From positions 2,852,001 through 2,916,000 of the forward strand of contig NZ_JQLH01000001.1 in the NCBI RefSeq assembly GCF_000744105.1: a DNA stretch of 64,000 bases. The letters run 5' to 3'. Source of the stretch: Maribacter forsetii DSM 18668. Lineage in GTDB: Bacteria > Bacteroidota > Bacteroidia > Flavobacteriales > Flavobacteriaceae. The notes beneath the pieces are model-generated. The model did no database searches. It saw nothing but the letters and a program-made list of their open reading frames with translations, and was not told the origin of the DNA. Shown here one piece after another: positions 1 through 10,029 of this stretch (positions are counted from its first letter, which is position 1; the number at the start of each line of letters is the position of its first letter). The translations under genes and the position numbers were made by a program.

Positions 1-232
1 TCAGTATTTACGAACCACAAAAATCCCTGTTTTCGAATACAAAGTAAAGGGCAAAAAAGTAGCGTATCGCTTTACCAATACCGTTGACAATTTTTCCATG
101 CCCTTAAAAGTGTACATCAACGACATCGCAGTTTGGATAGAACCTACTACGGAATGGAAAACCGAGAAAATAAAAGGCAATTTAACTTCATTACGAGTAG
201 ATCCAAATTTCTATGTTGAAACCAAAAATTAG
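1..232 (+). CDS. M1 family metallopeptidase, C-terminal end (partial)
   Basis: The window opens inside a gene. Reading from base 2 gives 76 residues and a TAG stop at 230-232. The end contains FEYKVKGKKVAYRF and a MPLKVYIND stretch, which resembles the C-terminal beta domain of flavobacterial M1 (gluzincin) aminopeptidases. The catalytic HExxH part lies outside the window, so activity cannot be judged. The family call rests on recall of the tail pattern only. Confidence 0.6.
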   Translation, partial: QYLRTTKIPVFEYKVKGKKVAYRFTNTVDNFSMPLKVYINDIAVWIEPTTEWKTEKIKGNLTSLRVDPNFYVETKN

Positions 233-337
233 ATTACCTTTTGTTTCGTATTGATATTTAGCGTTCATCTTAATTTATATAAGGTCAATTTCTTTTTTTA
301 ATTACAGTAGTTTTGCTGCTGTCATTTTTAACGCTAC

Positions 338-1453
338 ATGAAAAAAGCACTTGCCAGATATAGAAATAGTGCCTTCAGAAATTTTATAAGAAGGCACTCA
401 AAATATGCGCCAATTATATTTTTCGTTGGCGGATTTATATTTGACACCCTGACCCTTGGTCGTATTGACCGTACCTATGACTTAACGGTATTATGTCTGC
501 ATATGACCTCATTATCGATTACGCTATATCTCTACAATCTTGTGGACGATGGAAAATGGAAAAATACCTTTCTAGAACGATACGAAGAATATTTACCCCT
601 TGCCATTCAATTTTTTTTCGGTGGGTTATCTAGTGCCTATGTCATCTATTTTTCAAGAAGTGTTTCTTTATCCAAAACAGCATCGTTCTTTATCATTCTT
701 GTTTTACTACTGATTGCAAATGAGTTCTTAAAAAAACGAATTTCAAACAAATACCTTCAATTTGGGGTATACTACTTTATTAGCTTCACGTTTTTCACGT
801 TTATGATTCCTGTATTTTTGAAGGAACTGAATACTACAATTTTCTTGATTTCAGGAGCAGTCAGTTTAATTAGCACATTAATTCTTCTCACTATTATCTA
901 TGGTAAAAGCCCAAGTACCAGAAAGGAGATTAAACTGGGTAAAATGGTTTTTATCATCATTGCAATTTACGCTATTATTAACCTATTCTATTTCCTAAAA
1001 TTGATTCCGCCCGTACCTTTGGCATTAGATAAAGGAATTGTGGCTCATGAAGTCATTCAAAAAAACGGAAACTATGAGGTTACTTATGAGTCTGAGGAAT
1101 CTTTAATTTTTTGGCGTAAACATAAATTGGATTTTAGTTATTCTCCAGACCAGCGAGTGTATATTTTTTCTTCCATTTTTGCACCAACGGACTTAAAAAA
1201 ATCTATTTTCCATAGATGGAGAAGGTATAATACACAGACCAAAGAATGGGAAAACGTTGATGATATTGGTTACGATATTACTGGCGGCAGAGATGGTGGA
1301 TTTAGAGGATATACTTATAAAACCAATGTTACACCTGGTGAATGGGAAGTACAAGTGCTTACCGAAGAAGAACAAGTATTAGGTGTTATAGGCTTTCAAA
1401 TAAAAACTAGAACCGATCAAAATCCTTTGCGACTCAAAACCTCAAAATTTTAG
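338..1453 (+). CDS. Membrane protein with C-terminal DUF2914 domain
   Basis: This 371-residue protein has about six hydrophobic segments between residues 25 and 220, followed by a soluble C-terminal part. Residues about 230-360 match the DUF2914 pattern: a HRW segment, GGRDGGFRGYTYK, then PGEWEVQVL and a final VLGVIGF strand. DUF2914 is a beta-rich domain of unknown role, usually outside the membrane in Bacteroidota. The gene stands alone, about 105 bp after the M1 peptidase tail and 140 bp before the next gene. No function can be assigned beyond a membrane-anchored domain. Confidence 0.75.
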   Translation: MKKALARYRNSAFRNFIRRHSKYAPIIFFVGGFIFDTLTLGRIDRTYDLTVLCLHMTSLSITLYLYNLVDDGKWKNTFLERYEEYLPLAIQFFFGGLSSAYVIYFSRSVSLSKTASFFIILVLLLIANEFLKKRISNKYLQFGVYYFISFTFFTFMIPVFLKELNTTIFLISGAVSLISTLILLTIIYGKSPSTRKEIKLGKMVFIIIAIYAIINLFYFLKLIPPVPLALDKGIVAHEVIQKNGNYEVTYESEESLIFWRKHKLDFSYSPDQRVYIFSSIFAPTDLKKSIFHRWRRYNTQTKEWENVDDIGYDITGGRDGGFRGYTYKTNVTPGEWEVQVLTEEEQVLGVIGFQIKTRTDQNPLRLKTSKF

Positions 1454-1543
1454 GATTACATACTGTTTAAATCATAAATTTTCAGCTCTTTAAACAGAAC
1501 TAAATAATTCGGTTTTACCTGAAACCATTAATATTATTTTTAA

Positions 1544-1576
1544 TTGTTAGGGGTGTGAAAACATAGACTACCTTCG
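1544..1576 (+). promoter_or_regulatory. Bacteroidota-type promoter for the YkgJ gene
   Basis: A TTG at 1544-1546 and TACCTTCG at 1569-1576 (consensus TAnnTTTG) are 22 nt apart. The GTG start at 1596 follows 20 nt later. The fit is by eye and supports the GTG start. Confidence 0.45.
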
Positions 1577-1595
1577 TACAACCTTAATTTCATAA

Positions 1596-2201
1596 GTGAC
1601 AATATATCAAAAAGTTCAAGCGGTAGATCGTATTTTCAACCAATTGGATAAGGAGTTAGGCTCCTTTCAACAATCTACAGGACTTAGCTGTGTAGCCAAT
1701 TGTGGTCTATGTTGTTTAAAACCGGACATCAATGCTACTGCATTAGAGTTTTTACCACTAGCCTATCACCTATTAATACATGGGGAGACGGAGCGATGGT
1801 TAGAAAAACTTCAAAATAATAAAGACAATAAAATATGTCCTGTATTAAACGAAATCATCACACCTGACTCTAAAGGCTATTGTTCTGAATATGCGCATCG
1901 CGGACTCATTTGTAGACTGTTTGGTTTTTCTGCTATGTTGCACAAAAGCAATAAACCCATATTAGTTACTTGCAAACCTATTAAAGAACAAAAGACCGAA
2001 GCTTTTAATAAGGCCAATGCTCATATTGCAGCTAATAAAAATTATCCACTTATTAGTAATTACTATATGCAGTTGCGCTCTATAGATGAATCCTTAGGAG
2101 AAGAATTGTTCCCAATAAGAATTGCGATAGAGAAAGCCATCCATGCCGTTTTAGCATATTACGCCTATAGAGAACTACCCAGTAAAGACAATATAGTTTA
2201 A
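1596..2201 (+). CDS. YkgJ family cysteine cluster protein
   Basis: This 201-residue protein has a cysteine cluster at C32, C36, C39 and C40 (in CVANCGLCC), with more cysteines in KICPVLN, GYCSEY and GLICRLFGF. The pattern matches the YkgJ/CxxCxxCC family, thought to bind zinc or an iron-sulfur centre; its role is not known. The start is GTG, chosen because no in-frame ATG precedes the cysteine cluster and a promoter-like site lies 20 nt upstream. It is a single gene, with 72 bp to the next. Confidence 0.8.
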   Translation: MTIYQKVQAVDRIFNQLDKELGSFQQSTGLSCVANCGLCCLKPDINATALEFLPLAYHLLIHGETERWLEKLQNNKDNKICPVLNEIITPDSKGYCSEYAHRGLICRLFGFSAMLHKSNKPILVTCKPIKEQKTEAFNKANAHIAANKNYPLISNYYMQLRSIDESLGEELFPIRIAIEKAIHAVLAYYAYRELPSKDNIV

Positions 2202-2273
2202 TGTAGATTACTTAAAAAAGAGATTAAGCGTACCTTTATCAATAGTTTAATAATCGTTACATAAAAGATTATT

Positions 2274-2909
2274 TTGAAAATATACGCTATTAGTGGTTTA
2301 GGTGCTGACCAAAGAGTTTTTAATCATTTAACTCTAGATTTTGAATTGACCACTATAGATTGGATTACTCCCCACCAAAACGAACATATTAAAGAATATT
2401 CTAGAAGGCTTAGTAGTGTTATTGACACCAATGGAGAGTTCTGTTTGATAGGTGTTAGTTTCGGTGGATTAATTGCGACGGAAATAAGCAAAATGCTTCA
2501 ACCGAAAAAAGTAATTCTTATTTCTTCTGCACAAACAAAAGATGAATTAAGACCGATTTATAAATGGGTCGGCAAATCTAGAATTTTAAAATTTATTCCT
2601 AAGTTTCTATTTAACCCACCAAGGTTTCTTGCTAAATATATCATGGGAGCCAAAAATTCTAAATTGTTTTATGAAATATTGGATGATACGGATTTTAGCT
2701 TTGTAAAATGGGCGTTACAAGAATTTACCGCATGGCAAAACACAGCACGATCCTCAAGAGTTCTTAAGATAAACGGTACAAAAGACAAATTGATTCCGTC
2801 CAAAGGTACTACTAGAACAAAGCTTATTGAAGGTGGAGAACATTTTATGATTGTAGATAACGCAAATGAAATCAGCAAAATCATTAATTTTGAACTTAGA
2901 AATACTTAG
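2274..2909 (+). CDS. Alpha/beta hydrolase
   Basis: This 211-residue protein shows the alpha/beta hydrolase layout. The nucleophile elbow GVSFGG gives Ser62, NGTKDKLIP gives a likely acid at Asp171, and GGEHF gives His190. Start is TTG; there is no ATG at the expected N-terminus (KIYAISGLGADQRVF). The oxyanion region GLGADQRVF is typical of small esterase-like members. The stop is only 11 bp before the GAF gene, so the two are probably co-transcribed. Substrate unknown. Confidence 0.78.
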   Translation: MKIYAISGLGADQRVFNHLTLDFELTTIDWITPHQNEHIKEYSRRLSSVIDTNGEFCLIGVSFGGLIATEISKMLQPKKVILISSAQTKDELRPIYKWVGKSRILKFIPKFLFNPPRFLAKYIMGAKNSKLFYEILDDTDFSFVKWALQEFTAWQNTARSSRVLKINGTKDKLIPSKGTTRTKLIEGGEHFMIVDNANEISKIINFELRNT

Positions 2910-2920
2910 CATAAAACCAT

Positions 2921-3388
2921 ATGAACAACTCTAAAGAATTCTTAGCTATTGTTAGCGCCGAACTAAAGGAGAATACTCCCAACTGGGACAATCTTCTAAA
3001 ATTGATCTTAAAGCATTTTCAATGCGTTACCGGCACGTTACATTTTTTAGATAAAGCGTCTTTACTACAGCTTCAATCTCAAGTAGGTATTCCTGAGTTT
3101 TTAATTCCTAAACTATCTACTATTCCTATTGGTAAAGGTATGGCGGGTATTGCGGCAGAAAGAAGAAAACCTGTTGAAATGTGTAATCTACAGACTGATG
3201 ATTCTGGTGTTGCTAGACCATCGGCAAAAGATACCAAAGTAGAAGGATCATTAGCTGCACCGTTAATGTATAGTGACAATTTATACGGAACTATTGGTAT
3301 TGCTAAACCGGTACCTTATGATTTTACCGAAACCGAGATGGACCTACTCATGCAAATTGGTGAATTAATAAGCAAAAAATTAAGCTAA
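2921..3388 (+). CDS. GAF domain-containing protein
   Basis: This 155-residue protein is essentially a single GAF domain, a ligand-binding sensor fold. Features include GKGMAGIAAERRKPVEMCNL near residues 68-90 and the strand GSLAAPLMYSDNLYGTIGI. It has no attached output domain, so it probably acts as a free-standing sensor or fRMsr-like protein. The fRMsr cysteine set is not obvious, since only C34 and C88 are clear. It lies 11 bp after the hydrolase and ends at a strong terminator. Confidence 0.8.
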   Translation: MNNSKEFLAIVSAELKENTPNWDNLLKLILKHFQCVTGTLHFLDKASLLQLQSQVGIPEFLIPKLSTIPIGKGMAGIAAERRKPVEMCNLQTDDSGVARPSAKDTKVEGSLAAPLMYSDNLYGTIGIAKPVPYDFTETEMDLLMQIGELISKKLS

Positions 3389-3409
3389 CATTCTCACTTT
3401 TATAAATAA

Positions 3410-3438
3410 AAAAAGCCCGCTGATTAGCGGGCTTTTTA
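3410..3438. terminator. Bidirectional terminator between GAF gene and ThuA/GSDH gene
   Basis: AGCCCGC (3414-3420) pairs with GCGGGCT (3427-3433) over a 6 nt loop. It has A-run on the left and T-run on the right, so it can serve both converging genes. Confidence 0.85.
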
Positions 3439-3455
3439 ATTGGTTAAAATTGTTA

Positions 3456-6400
3456 TTATTTTTCCTTCTTGGCAGGTATGACAACAGATTTAGAACCTGT
3501 AAGCGGTATAGTACCTTCGGCACCTGCATCTGTATAGCTAGCCGTAATCACCAACATATTACCCGGTGCAGATGATTCTGCCGTTATAGTTCCTTTTGCA
3601 GGTAATGATTTTTCCTTTTTATCATCTCCGTTCAATGAAAGAATATACAATCCGATCTGTCTAGTTTCATCCGTTGTAATATTTGGGTGTGCAGGCATAG
3701 TTACTTCTCCCCAAACACCATTACCACCTGTTTTCATTTTACCTTGCAAGTATTTCAAGGCATCTTTACGCTCTTTGTACTTTGCTGCAATATCCTTGTA
3801 ATTTGGCCCTATAGAAGCTTCTGTTTCTTTATGACATGTTTTACAATCCATTGCTTGGGTCAGCGCTTTGCCAGTAACGGTTGCTGAGACTTGTTGGTGT
3901 CCCATACTCATAGCCACCTTATCCATTCCTTCTAAATAGTCCACACTTACAAATATATTGTCGGCATCAATTTCAGTACCATCTGCATCAGTTACAGAAA
4001 CATCGTATGCAATTTTCTGACCTGGTAAGTAAAATGCCGGTGCATTATCACCCAAAGAAATTGTAACCTCTGGTCTTGAGTTCCCCGCGACTATACTAGA
4101 ACTTTCGCTAATTGCCTCTTCTCCCTTATCATCTGCAACAGTTACCTTTAACTTATAGACTCCTGCATCTTCATAGTTATAGCTGATTTTTGGCTCTGTA
4201 GTTTCTTTGGTCTCGCCGTTACCAAAATCCCATATATATTTTATGGCATCATCTTCACGATCACTTGCTTCTATAGTAGCAGAAACGGTCAACGGAGTTT
4301 TTCCCGCTGTTTCACTAACGGTTACTTCATTGATCAACGGTGGTCTATTACCTCCGTTAAATTCAATATATCCTAAAGAAGAATTTGCATTTTGAGAGAA
4401 CCAACCACTACCATATTCCAATAGATAGATTTTACCGTTAGGACCTACTTCCATATCAATTAAACTATTGACTTTAACATTGGGTGCAAAAGGTTCCATT
4501 TTACTGAAATCCCCATTTTCATCTAAATGAACGGCAAACATCCAACCTCGCATCCAATCATAGATAATTACCTTTCCGTCATAATAACTCGGTAGTTTTT
4601 CGTCACCTTGGTACATATCTGAGTAGTAGGTAGGTCCTGCCATTGCATTTCTACCTCCTGTAGCTGTTTGCGGAAAATCTTGAGAATCTACGTACGGATA
4701 ATATACATATGCTGGCATTGCCGGTGGCAATTCTGTTAAACCCGTATTATTACGAGAGTTATTTATAGGTTTTTCAGGATCAAATGCCTCACCTGTTTTA
4801 CCTGTTTCATAGTCGTATGCATTATAAGCAAAATTGTTACCTATAAACAACGGCCAACCAAAATTACCTGCTTTTTTAGCTTGATTCATTTCATCATACC
4901 CTCTAGGTCCTCTTACACCTAAACTATCGGCTCTAGCATCAGGACCAACATCTCCCCAGTACAGATATCCTCTTTTCATATCTATAGATATTCTATACGG
5001 ATTTCTGTGACCCATTGTATAAATTTCTGGTCTCGTTTTATCTGTTCCTACCGGAAATAAGTTTCCTTCTGGAATATCGTACGAACCATCTTCTTTCACT
5101 TTAATTCTTAAGATCTTTCCTCGTAAATCATTAGTATTTCCGGAAGAACGACGAGCATCATACTGCTCATGACCTGGAATATCATTTAAAGGCGCAAATC
5201 CGTTATTTACATACTTCACTCCTTTTTCATTAAATGGTGTTGAATTATCCCCTGTAGAAAGATATAACAAACCATCTGGACCAAAGGCTATTGAACCTCC
5301 CGTATGACAGCAGATTTCTCTCTGACTGTCTACATCCATTATTACTTGTTCAGACGCTTCATCAAACTTTCCATTCTCAAATTTAAATCTTGATAAACGA
5401 TTAATCCACTTATCACCTGTTGGGGAGTAGTATAAGTAGATCCAATGGTTATTCGCATAATCTGGATCTTTTTGCAAACCCATTAATCCTTCTTCTGCAT
5501 TAACGCCTGGTGTATTTAAAGTTTTGCTATAGACATCTAACTTTAATACTTCACTTAGTTCTTTTGTTTCATCATTGTATAGTATTACTTCTCCCCTACG
5601 CTGAGCCACAAGTACATCTCCGTTAGGTAAAATCGTCATTTCAGTAGGTTCAAAAAACTGACCTTCGCTCAAAGTTACCTTAGCAAAACGATCTGCATCC
5701 GGTGGTATTTGAGAGGTCGCTTTAGAATAGTCTAATTTCAAATTTTCACCAATTGCATATTCGATTCCGCCCAAAAGATGCTTTAAAAATAAATCTTCTG
5801 AAAAGCTGGCATCGGCATGACCTCCACCTGTGTAGAATGCACGTCCGCCATCAAAATCGTGGTACCAAGCAATGGGATGAAAATCTCCATTTTGCCCACC
5901 CTCATAAGAAGACTCGTCTAAAGTCATTAATACATTTACATCTGGATTGATGTTTTTGTAGTTATACAATTCATCTGTTCTTGTCCACACAGAGTCGGTA
6001 AAAAACTGTGTAGCTTTAAAGTTCTTGTCTTTAATAATGAAATCAGCCGTTGGCATTCCCTTTGGGTGGCTCAAAAATTGAGCTCCAGATAATTTTGTGT
6101 ACCATCCCCAATCATACTCGGTATCCGCCGCGGCATGTATGCCCACATAACCACCACCCGCTTGTATATAGCGTTCAAATGCAGCTTCTTGGTACTGGTC
6201 CAAAACATTACCGGTTGTACTTAAAAATATAACCGCAGAATATTTTTTAAGATTTTCGTCTGTAAATAGTTCTGCATTTTTGGTAGTATCTACTGCAAAT
6301 CCGTTTTCGCTACCTAATTTTTGAATGGCTGCAATACCAGCTGGTATAGATGCATGCTTAAATGCCATTGTTTTAGAGAAAACTAATACCTTTGGTTCTC

Positions 6401-6476
6401 CCTCTCGTTTATTGCCACCACAAGAGACAATAATAAGCGCAAAGCCCAAAAGCAGCGCAATGAAGATTTTTTTCAT
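3456..6476 (-). CDS. ThuA / PQQ-type sugar dehydrogenase / PKD / cytochrome c lipoprotein
   Basis: This 1006-residue multidomain lipoprotein starts with a lipobox signal (LIIVSC). Residues ~25-240 resemble ThuA (trehalose-utilisation, class I amidotransferase-like fold). Residues ~265-690 resemble the glucose/sorbosone dehydrogenase beta-propeller, with GEVILYNDETKEL and a RNPYRIS stretch. Residues ~735-815 are a PKD domain (YIWDFGNGETKE). A class I cytochrome c follows, with CKTCH at 878-882 and a likely axial Met at 927 (VTMPAHP). The combination implies sugar oxidation at the cell surface with electrons passed to the attached haem. The exact sugar is unknown. The gene is monocistronic and shares the terminator at 3410 with the GAF gene. 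Confidence 0.85.
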   Translation of the reverse strand: MKKIFIALLLGFALIIVSCGGNKREGEPKVLVFSKTMAFKHASIPAGIAAIQKLGSENGFAVDTTKNAELFTDENLKKYSAVIFLSTTGNVLDQYQEAAFERYIQAGGGYVGIHAAADTEYDWGWYTKLSGAQFLSHPKGMPTADFIIKDKNFKATQFFTDSVWTRTDELYNYKNINPDVNVLMTLDESSYEGGQNGDFHPIAWYHDFDGGRAFYTGGGHADASFSEDLFLKHLLGGIEYAIGENLKLDYSKATSQIPPDADRFAKVTLSEGQFFEPTEMTILPNGDVLVAQRRGEVILYNDETKELSEVLKLDVYSKTLNTPGVNAEEGLMGLQKDPDYANNHWIYLYYSPTGDKWINRLSRFKFENGKFDEASEQVIMDVDSQREICCHTGGSIAFGPDGLLYLSTGDNSTPFNEKGVKYVNNGFAPLNDIPGHEQYDARRSSGNTNDLRGKILRIKVKEDGSYDIPEGNLFPVGTDKTRPEIYTMGHRNPYRISIDMKRGYLYWGDVGPDARADSLGVRGPRGYDEMNQAKKAGNFGWPLFIGNNFAYNAYDYETGKTGEAFDPEKPINNSRNNTGLTELPPAMPAYVYYPYVDSQDFPQTATGGRNAMAGPTYYSDMYQGDEKLPSYYDGKVIIYDWMRGWMFAVHLDENGDFSKMEPFAPNVKVNSLIDMEVGPNGKIYLLEYGSGWFSQNANSSLGYIEFNGGNRPPLINEVTVSETAGKTPLTVSATIEASDREDDAIKYIWDFGNGETKETTEPKISYNYEDAGVYKLKVTVADDKGEEAISESSSIVAGNSRPEVTISLGDNAPAFYLPGQKIAYDVSVTDADGTEIDADNIFVSVDYLEGMDKVAMSMGHQQVSATVTGKALTQAMDCKTCHKETEASIGPNYKDIAAKYKERKDALKYLQGKMKTGGNGVWGEVTMPAHPNITTDETRQIGLYILSLNGDDKKEKSLPAKGTITAESSAPGNMLVITASYTDAGAEGTIPLTGSKSVVIPAKKEK

Positions 6477-6602
6477 ACGTAATTTGTTGTTGTTAAGTTG
6501 ATTTTTGAAAGCCTAAAAATAGGGCGAGTAACCTTATTAACCAATAATTTATCTATTAAACATTGTACATTTATGATAAATTAATACCCATTTTATAGAA
6601 TT

Positions 6603-7199
6603 ATGTTAAAAATACCGGAGTTATATTTCAAAAACGATATTGAATTCAAAGATTGGTTACATAATAACCATTCTGAACATACGGGTGTTCATCTTATTTT
6701 TTACTCGGTTGCCCATGAAAATGAAAGCATGCGTTGGGAAGAAGCGGTACGTGTTGCATTGTGTTATGGATGGATAGATAGTACCGTAAAAAGTTTGGGC
6801 GATGGTAAAAGACGTCAATATTTTTGTCCTAGAAAACCTAAAAGTGTATGGAGCAAGGTAAACAAAGATCATATCAAAGAATTGAAATCTAGCGGACTAA
6901 TGCATGCAGCAGGACTAGCATCTATAAAGGTTGCTAAAGCCAACGGTTCTTGGTCTTCTTTAGATGATGTAGAGAACGGTGTTATTCCCCAAGAGCTACA
7001 AATAGCATTTGATAAAAACCCTAAAGCTTTTACCAACTTTAACAACTTTACACGAAGCCAACGTAAAAGCTACCTTTATTGGTTAAACCAAGCAAAGCGC
7101 GAAGAAACAAGAAACAAAAGAATTGAGGGAATCATTCAACACGCCGCTGAAAATATTAAATACCGCGATGGTGGCGGTTGGCAATCTGCTAAAAAATAA
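6603..7199 (+). CDS. YdeI/OmpD-associated family protein
   Basis: This 198-residue protein has the full YdeI-like layout. The N-terminal part has WLHNNHSEHTGVHL, then the conserved WEEAVRVALCYGWIDS and KSVWSKVNKDHI segments. The C-terminus has the OmdA-type RKSYLYWLNQAKREETRNKRI helix. These proteins are linked to cell-envelope or antimicrobial-peptide protection, but the biochemical role is unclear. The gene is divergent from the ThuA/GSDH gene with a 126 bp spacer. Confidence 0.85.
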   Translation: MLKIPELYFKNDIEFKDWLHNNHSEHTGVHLIFYSVAHENESMRWEEAVRVALCYGWIDSTVKSLGDGKRRQYFCPRKPKSVWSKVNKDHIKELKSSGLMHAAGLASIKVAKANGSWSSLDDVENGVIPQELQIAFDKNPKAFTNFNNFTRSQRKSYLYWLNQAKREETRNKRIEGIIQHAAENIKYRDGGGWQSAKK

Positions 7200-7341
7200 A
7201 AATTATAGGTCTTTTACTCTTACATTATAAAAAGACCATACGTTCATTATCAATGCAATAATTCAATTTGGATAATAAGACATAATCCAAAATTTATCAC
7301 ATATTCTTTTTACCTTCCCTTTACTAAACTACCATACTACT

Positions 7342-8766
7342 ATGAGATTATCGAATGTGATGAAAGCTCTTACTTTCTCATTACTAATAGCACTTACCAG
7401 TTGTAAAGAGAAGCAAACCGTAACATATGATATTGTAATAAAAAATGGTAATCTTATCGACCTGGAAGATGGTTCTACATCTATTTCCAATATTCTGATT
7501 AATGACAACAGAATAACCAAAATCAGTACTGATACTAGTTTAACTAATATTGAGGCAAAGACAATTATTGATGCCACCGGTAAATTTATAGTACCAGGTT
7601 TTTGGGATAACCACACCCATTTTAGAGGCGGCGATTCTTTAATTGCCGCGAATAAAAATTTTCTAAAGCTATTTATGGCAAACGGAATTACAACAGTTCG
7701 TGATGCTGGTGGTGATCTTACCCCATCTGTTTTAGAATGGCGAAAGGCTATTGCGAACAATGAATTGGTAGGACCCACCATTTTTACATCGGGACCAAAA
7801 ATCGATGGACCAGGCGGTACTTGGGCTGGCTCGTTAGAAGTAGATACTGATAAAACTATTACTAAAGCTTTAGATTCTTTGCAATCTATACCATCTGATT
7901 TTGTAAAAATTTATGATAGCCGTATTTCGGGTAAAGATTACTTAAAGGTGATACGAGAAGCCGAAAAACGAAATTTAATTACATCGGGACACATGCCCTT
8001 TACAGTGGAGCTTGACGCCACTATTGATGCAGGTATTGATGCTGTTGAACATTTATATTACATCATGAAAGGGTGTTCTAGCAATGAAAAAGAAATCACC
8101 CAAAAACTGATAGATAAAGAAATAGGGTTTTGGGATGCCATGCCGCTACTTCAATCTTCATTTTCTGACTCGACCGCTTTAAAAACATTCGAGCATTTAA
8201 AATCGAATGACGTATTTGTGGTACCTACATTGCACATTGGTGGGGTACTTAGCTATTTAGATGAAGTTGACCACAGCAAAGACAACTATTTGAAATATAT
8301 GAGCGTCGGTATTCGGCAAACCTATAAAGGTAGAATTGACCGTGTAAAAAATGCAACAGATAAACAAGTTGCCGATAGAAAAGCTTTGGACCAATTCTTT
8401 GGTAAACTTGCATTGAAATTAAACGAAAACGGAGTATCTCTTTTGGCAGGTTCCGATAGTGGTGCTTACAATAGTTACACCTACCCTGGTATTTCATTAC
8501 ATAAAGAAATGGAAGCTATGGTAGCTACAGGAATTTCTTCGCTAGATGCGCTTAAATCTTCTGCATATAACGGTGCTATGTTTTTAAAGCAAGATGCTGA
8601 TTATGGAACTATTTCTGAAGGTAAAATTGCTGATATTGTTTTACTCAACAGCAATCCTTTGGAAGATATTAAAAGCACCAAAGACATCTTTATGGTTCTT
8701 TCTAATGGAAATCAACATACAAAAACCGACTTAGATAATTTATTGACCTCTGCCATTTCCAACTAA
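7342..8766 (+). CDS. Amidohydrolase family lipoprotein
   Basis: This 474-residue protein has a lipoprotein signal (LIALTSC, Cys21) and the metal-dependent amidohydrolase barrel. HxH metal ligands are H91 and H93 (FWDNHTHF). Later ligands lie in TSGHMPF, AVEHLYY and the terminal AGSDSGAY. It belongs with imidazolonepropionase-like and prolidase-type amidohydrolases, probably cutting a cyclic amide or dipeptide in the periplasm. The next gene, a second amidohydrolase, starts 12 bp after the stop, so they form a two-gene operon. Confidence 0.85.
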   Translation: MRLSNVMKALTFSLLIALTSCKEKQTVTYDIVIKNGNLIDLEDGSTSISNILINDNRITKISTDTSLTNIEAKTIIDATGKFIVPGFWDNHTHFRGGDSLIAANKNFLKLFMANGITTVRDAGGDLTPSVLEWRKAIANNELVGPTIFTSGPKIDGPGGTWAGSLEVDTDKTITKALDSLQSIPSDFVKIYDSRISGKDYLKVIREAEKRNLITSGHMPFTVELDATIDAGIDAVEHLYYIMKGCSSNEKEITQKLIDKEIGFWDAMPLLQSSFSDSTALKTFEHLKSNDVFVVPTLHIGGVLSYLDEVDHSKDNYLKYMSVGIRQTYKGRIDRVKNATDKQVADRKALDQFFGKLALKLNENGVSLLAGSDSGAYNSYTYPGISLHKEMEAMVATGISSLDALKSSAYNGAMFLKQDADYGTISEGKIADIVLLNSNPLEDIKSTKDIFMVLSNGNQHTKTDLDNLLTSAISN

Positions 8767-8778
8767 ACAACTTATTCT

Positions 8779-10023
8779 ATGAAATCAATAATTTTTCTCT
8801 GCCTCTTCTCTTCTTACTTGGGTTTTTCCCAAACACTCTTAAAACCAGACCGTGTTTTTGATGGTACTGAAATGCATGATGATTGGGTAGTTCTAGTAGA
8901 AGGAAATCAAATTACGTATGCAGGTAGTGCGAACGGAATATCCCTGCCGAACAACACCACAGAAATAGATTTGACTGGCAGTACTTTAATGCCTGGAATT
9001 ATTGAAGGTCACTCCCATGTTTTATTACACCCATACAACGAAACAGATTGGAATGATCAGGTACTAAAAGAATCACCTGTTGAACGTGCAGTTAGAGGTA
9101 CCGTTCATGTAAAGAATTCTTTAATGGCCGGTGTAACCACTATGCGAGATTTGGGTGCGGAAGGTGCCGGTTATACTGATGTATATTTGAAGAAAACTAT
9201 TGATAAGGGAATTATAGACGGACCACGTTTACTGGTTGCCGGACCTGCAATTGTAGCTACAGGAGCATATGGACCAAAAGGATTTCACGACGGTGTAACT
9301 GTGCCCTTAGGTGCTGAAGCTGCAAGTGGCGTTGATCAGTGTATTGAAACTGTACGCAGACAAATGGGAAACGGTGCCGATTTAATAAAAATATATGCCG
9401 ATTATCGTTGGACTCCCGGTGCCGATTCTAAAGCCACATTTTTACAGGAAGAAATTAATGCTATGGTTGCGACCGCTACTACAGCAGGTAAATATGTAGT
9501 TGCACATGCCGGTACGCCGGAAGGTATGAAAAGAGCTATTCTTGGTGGCGTGGAAACCATTGAACACGGTGACGGTGGAACTATGGAGATTTTTAAAATG
9601 ATGAAAGATAAAGGTATAGGACTATGCCCTACCCTTGCCGCTGGTGATGCCATTACGCAATACCGAGGTTGGAACAAAGCTACAGACCCAGAACCTGAGC
9701 GTATTAAACAGAAACGCAAGTCTTTTAAAATGGCGTTAGATTCCGGTGTACAAATTGTATTTGGTGGTGATGTGGGTGTTTTTACCCACGGAGAAAATTA
9801 TCGTGAAATGGAATTGATGGTAGATTACGGAATGAAGCCTTTAGCAGTCTTAAAATCTGCTACATCTGGTAATGCCAGTATGTTTCATTTAGACCGATTA
9901 GGGAGCCTTAAAGAAGGGTTTTTAGCTGATATTATTGCCGTAAAAGGGAATCCGGTAGAGGATATCTCTTCTGTGAAAAATGTATCTTTTGTAATGAAAG
10001 ATGGGGTAGTTTATTTGGAGTAG
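8779..10023 (+). CDS. Secreted amidohydrolase (Xaa-Pro dipeptidase-like)
   Basis: This 414-residue protein has a signal peptide ending near FSQ (residues 1-18). Metal ligands are H78 and H80 (IIEGHSH), then VAHAGTPEG, TIEHGDGG and GGDVGVFTHG with the conserved Asp. The pattern fits Xaa-Pro dipeptidase/imidazolonepropionase-like amidohydrolases, and the length is usual. It is the second gene of an operon with the lipoprotein amidohydrolase. A GTTGTCC repeat array begins within 7 bp of its stop codon. Confidence 0.86.
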   Translation: MKSIIFLCLFSSYLGFSQTLLKPDRVFDGTEMHDDWVVLVEGNQITYAGSANGISLPNNTTEIDLTGSTLMPGIIEGHSHVLLHPYNETDWNDQVLKESPVERAVRGTVHVKNSLMAGVTTMRDLGAEGAGYTDVYLKKTIDKGIIDGPRLLVAGPAIVATGAYGPKGFHDGVTVPLGAEAASGVDQCIETVRRQMGNGADLIKIYADYRWTPGADSKATFLQEEINAMVATATTAGKYVVAHAGTPEGMKRAILGGVETIEHGDGGTMEIFKMMKDKGIGLCPTLAAGDAITQYRGWNKATDPEPERIKQKRKSFKMALDSGVQIVFGGDVGVFTHGENYREMELMVDYGMKPLAVLKSATSGNASMFHLDRLGSLKEGFLADIIAVKGNPVEDISSVKNVSFVMKDGVVYLE

Positions 10024-10029
10024 TTGTTG

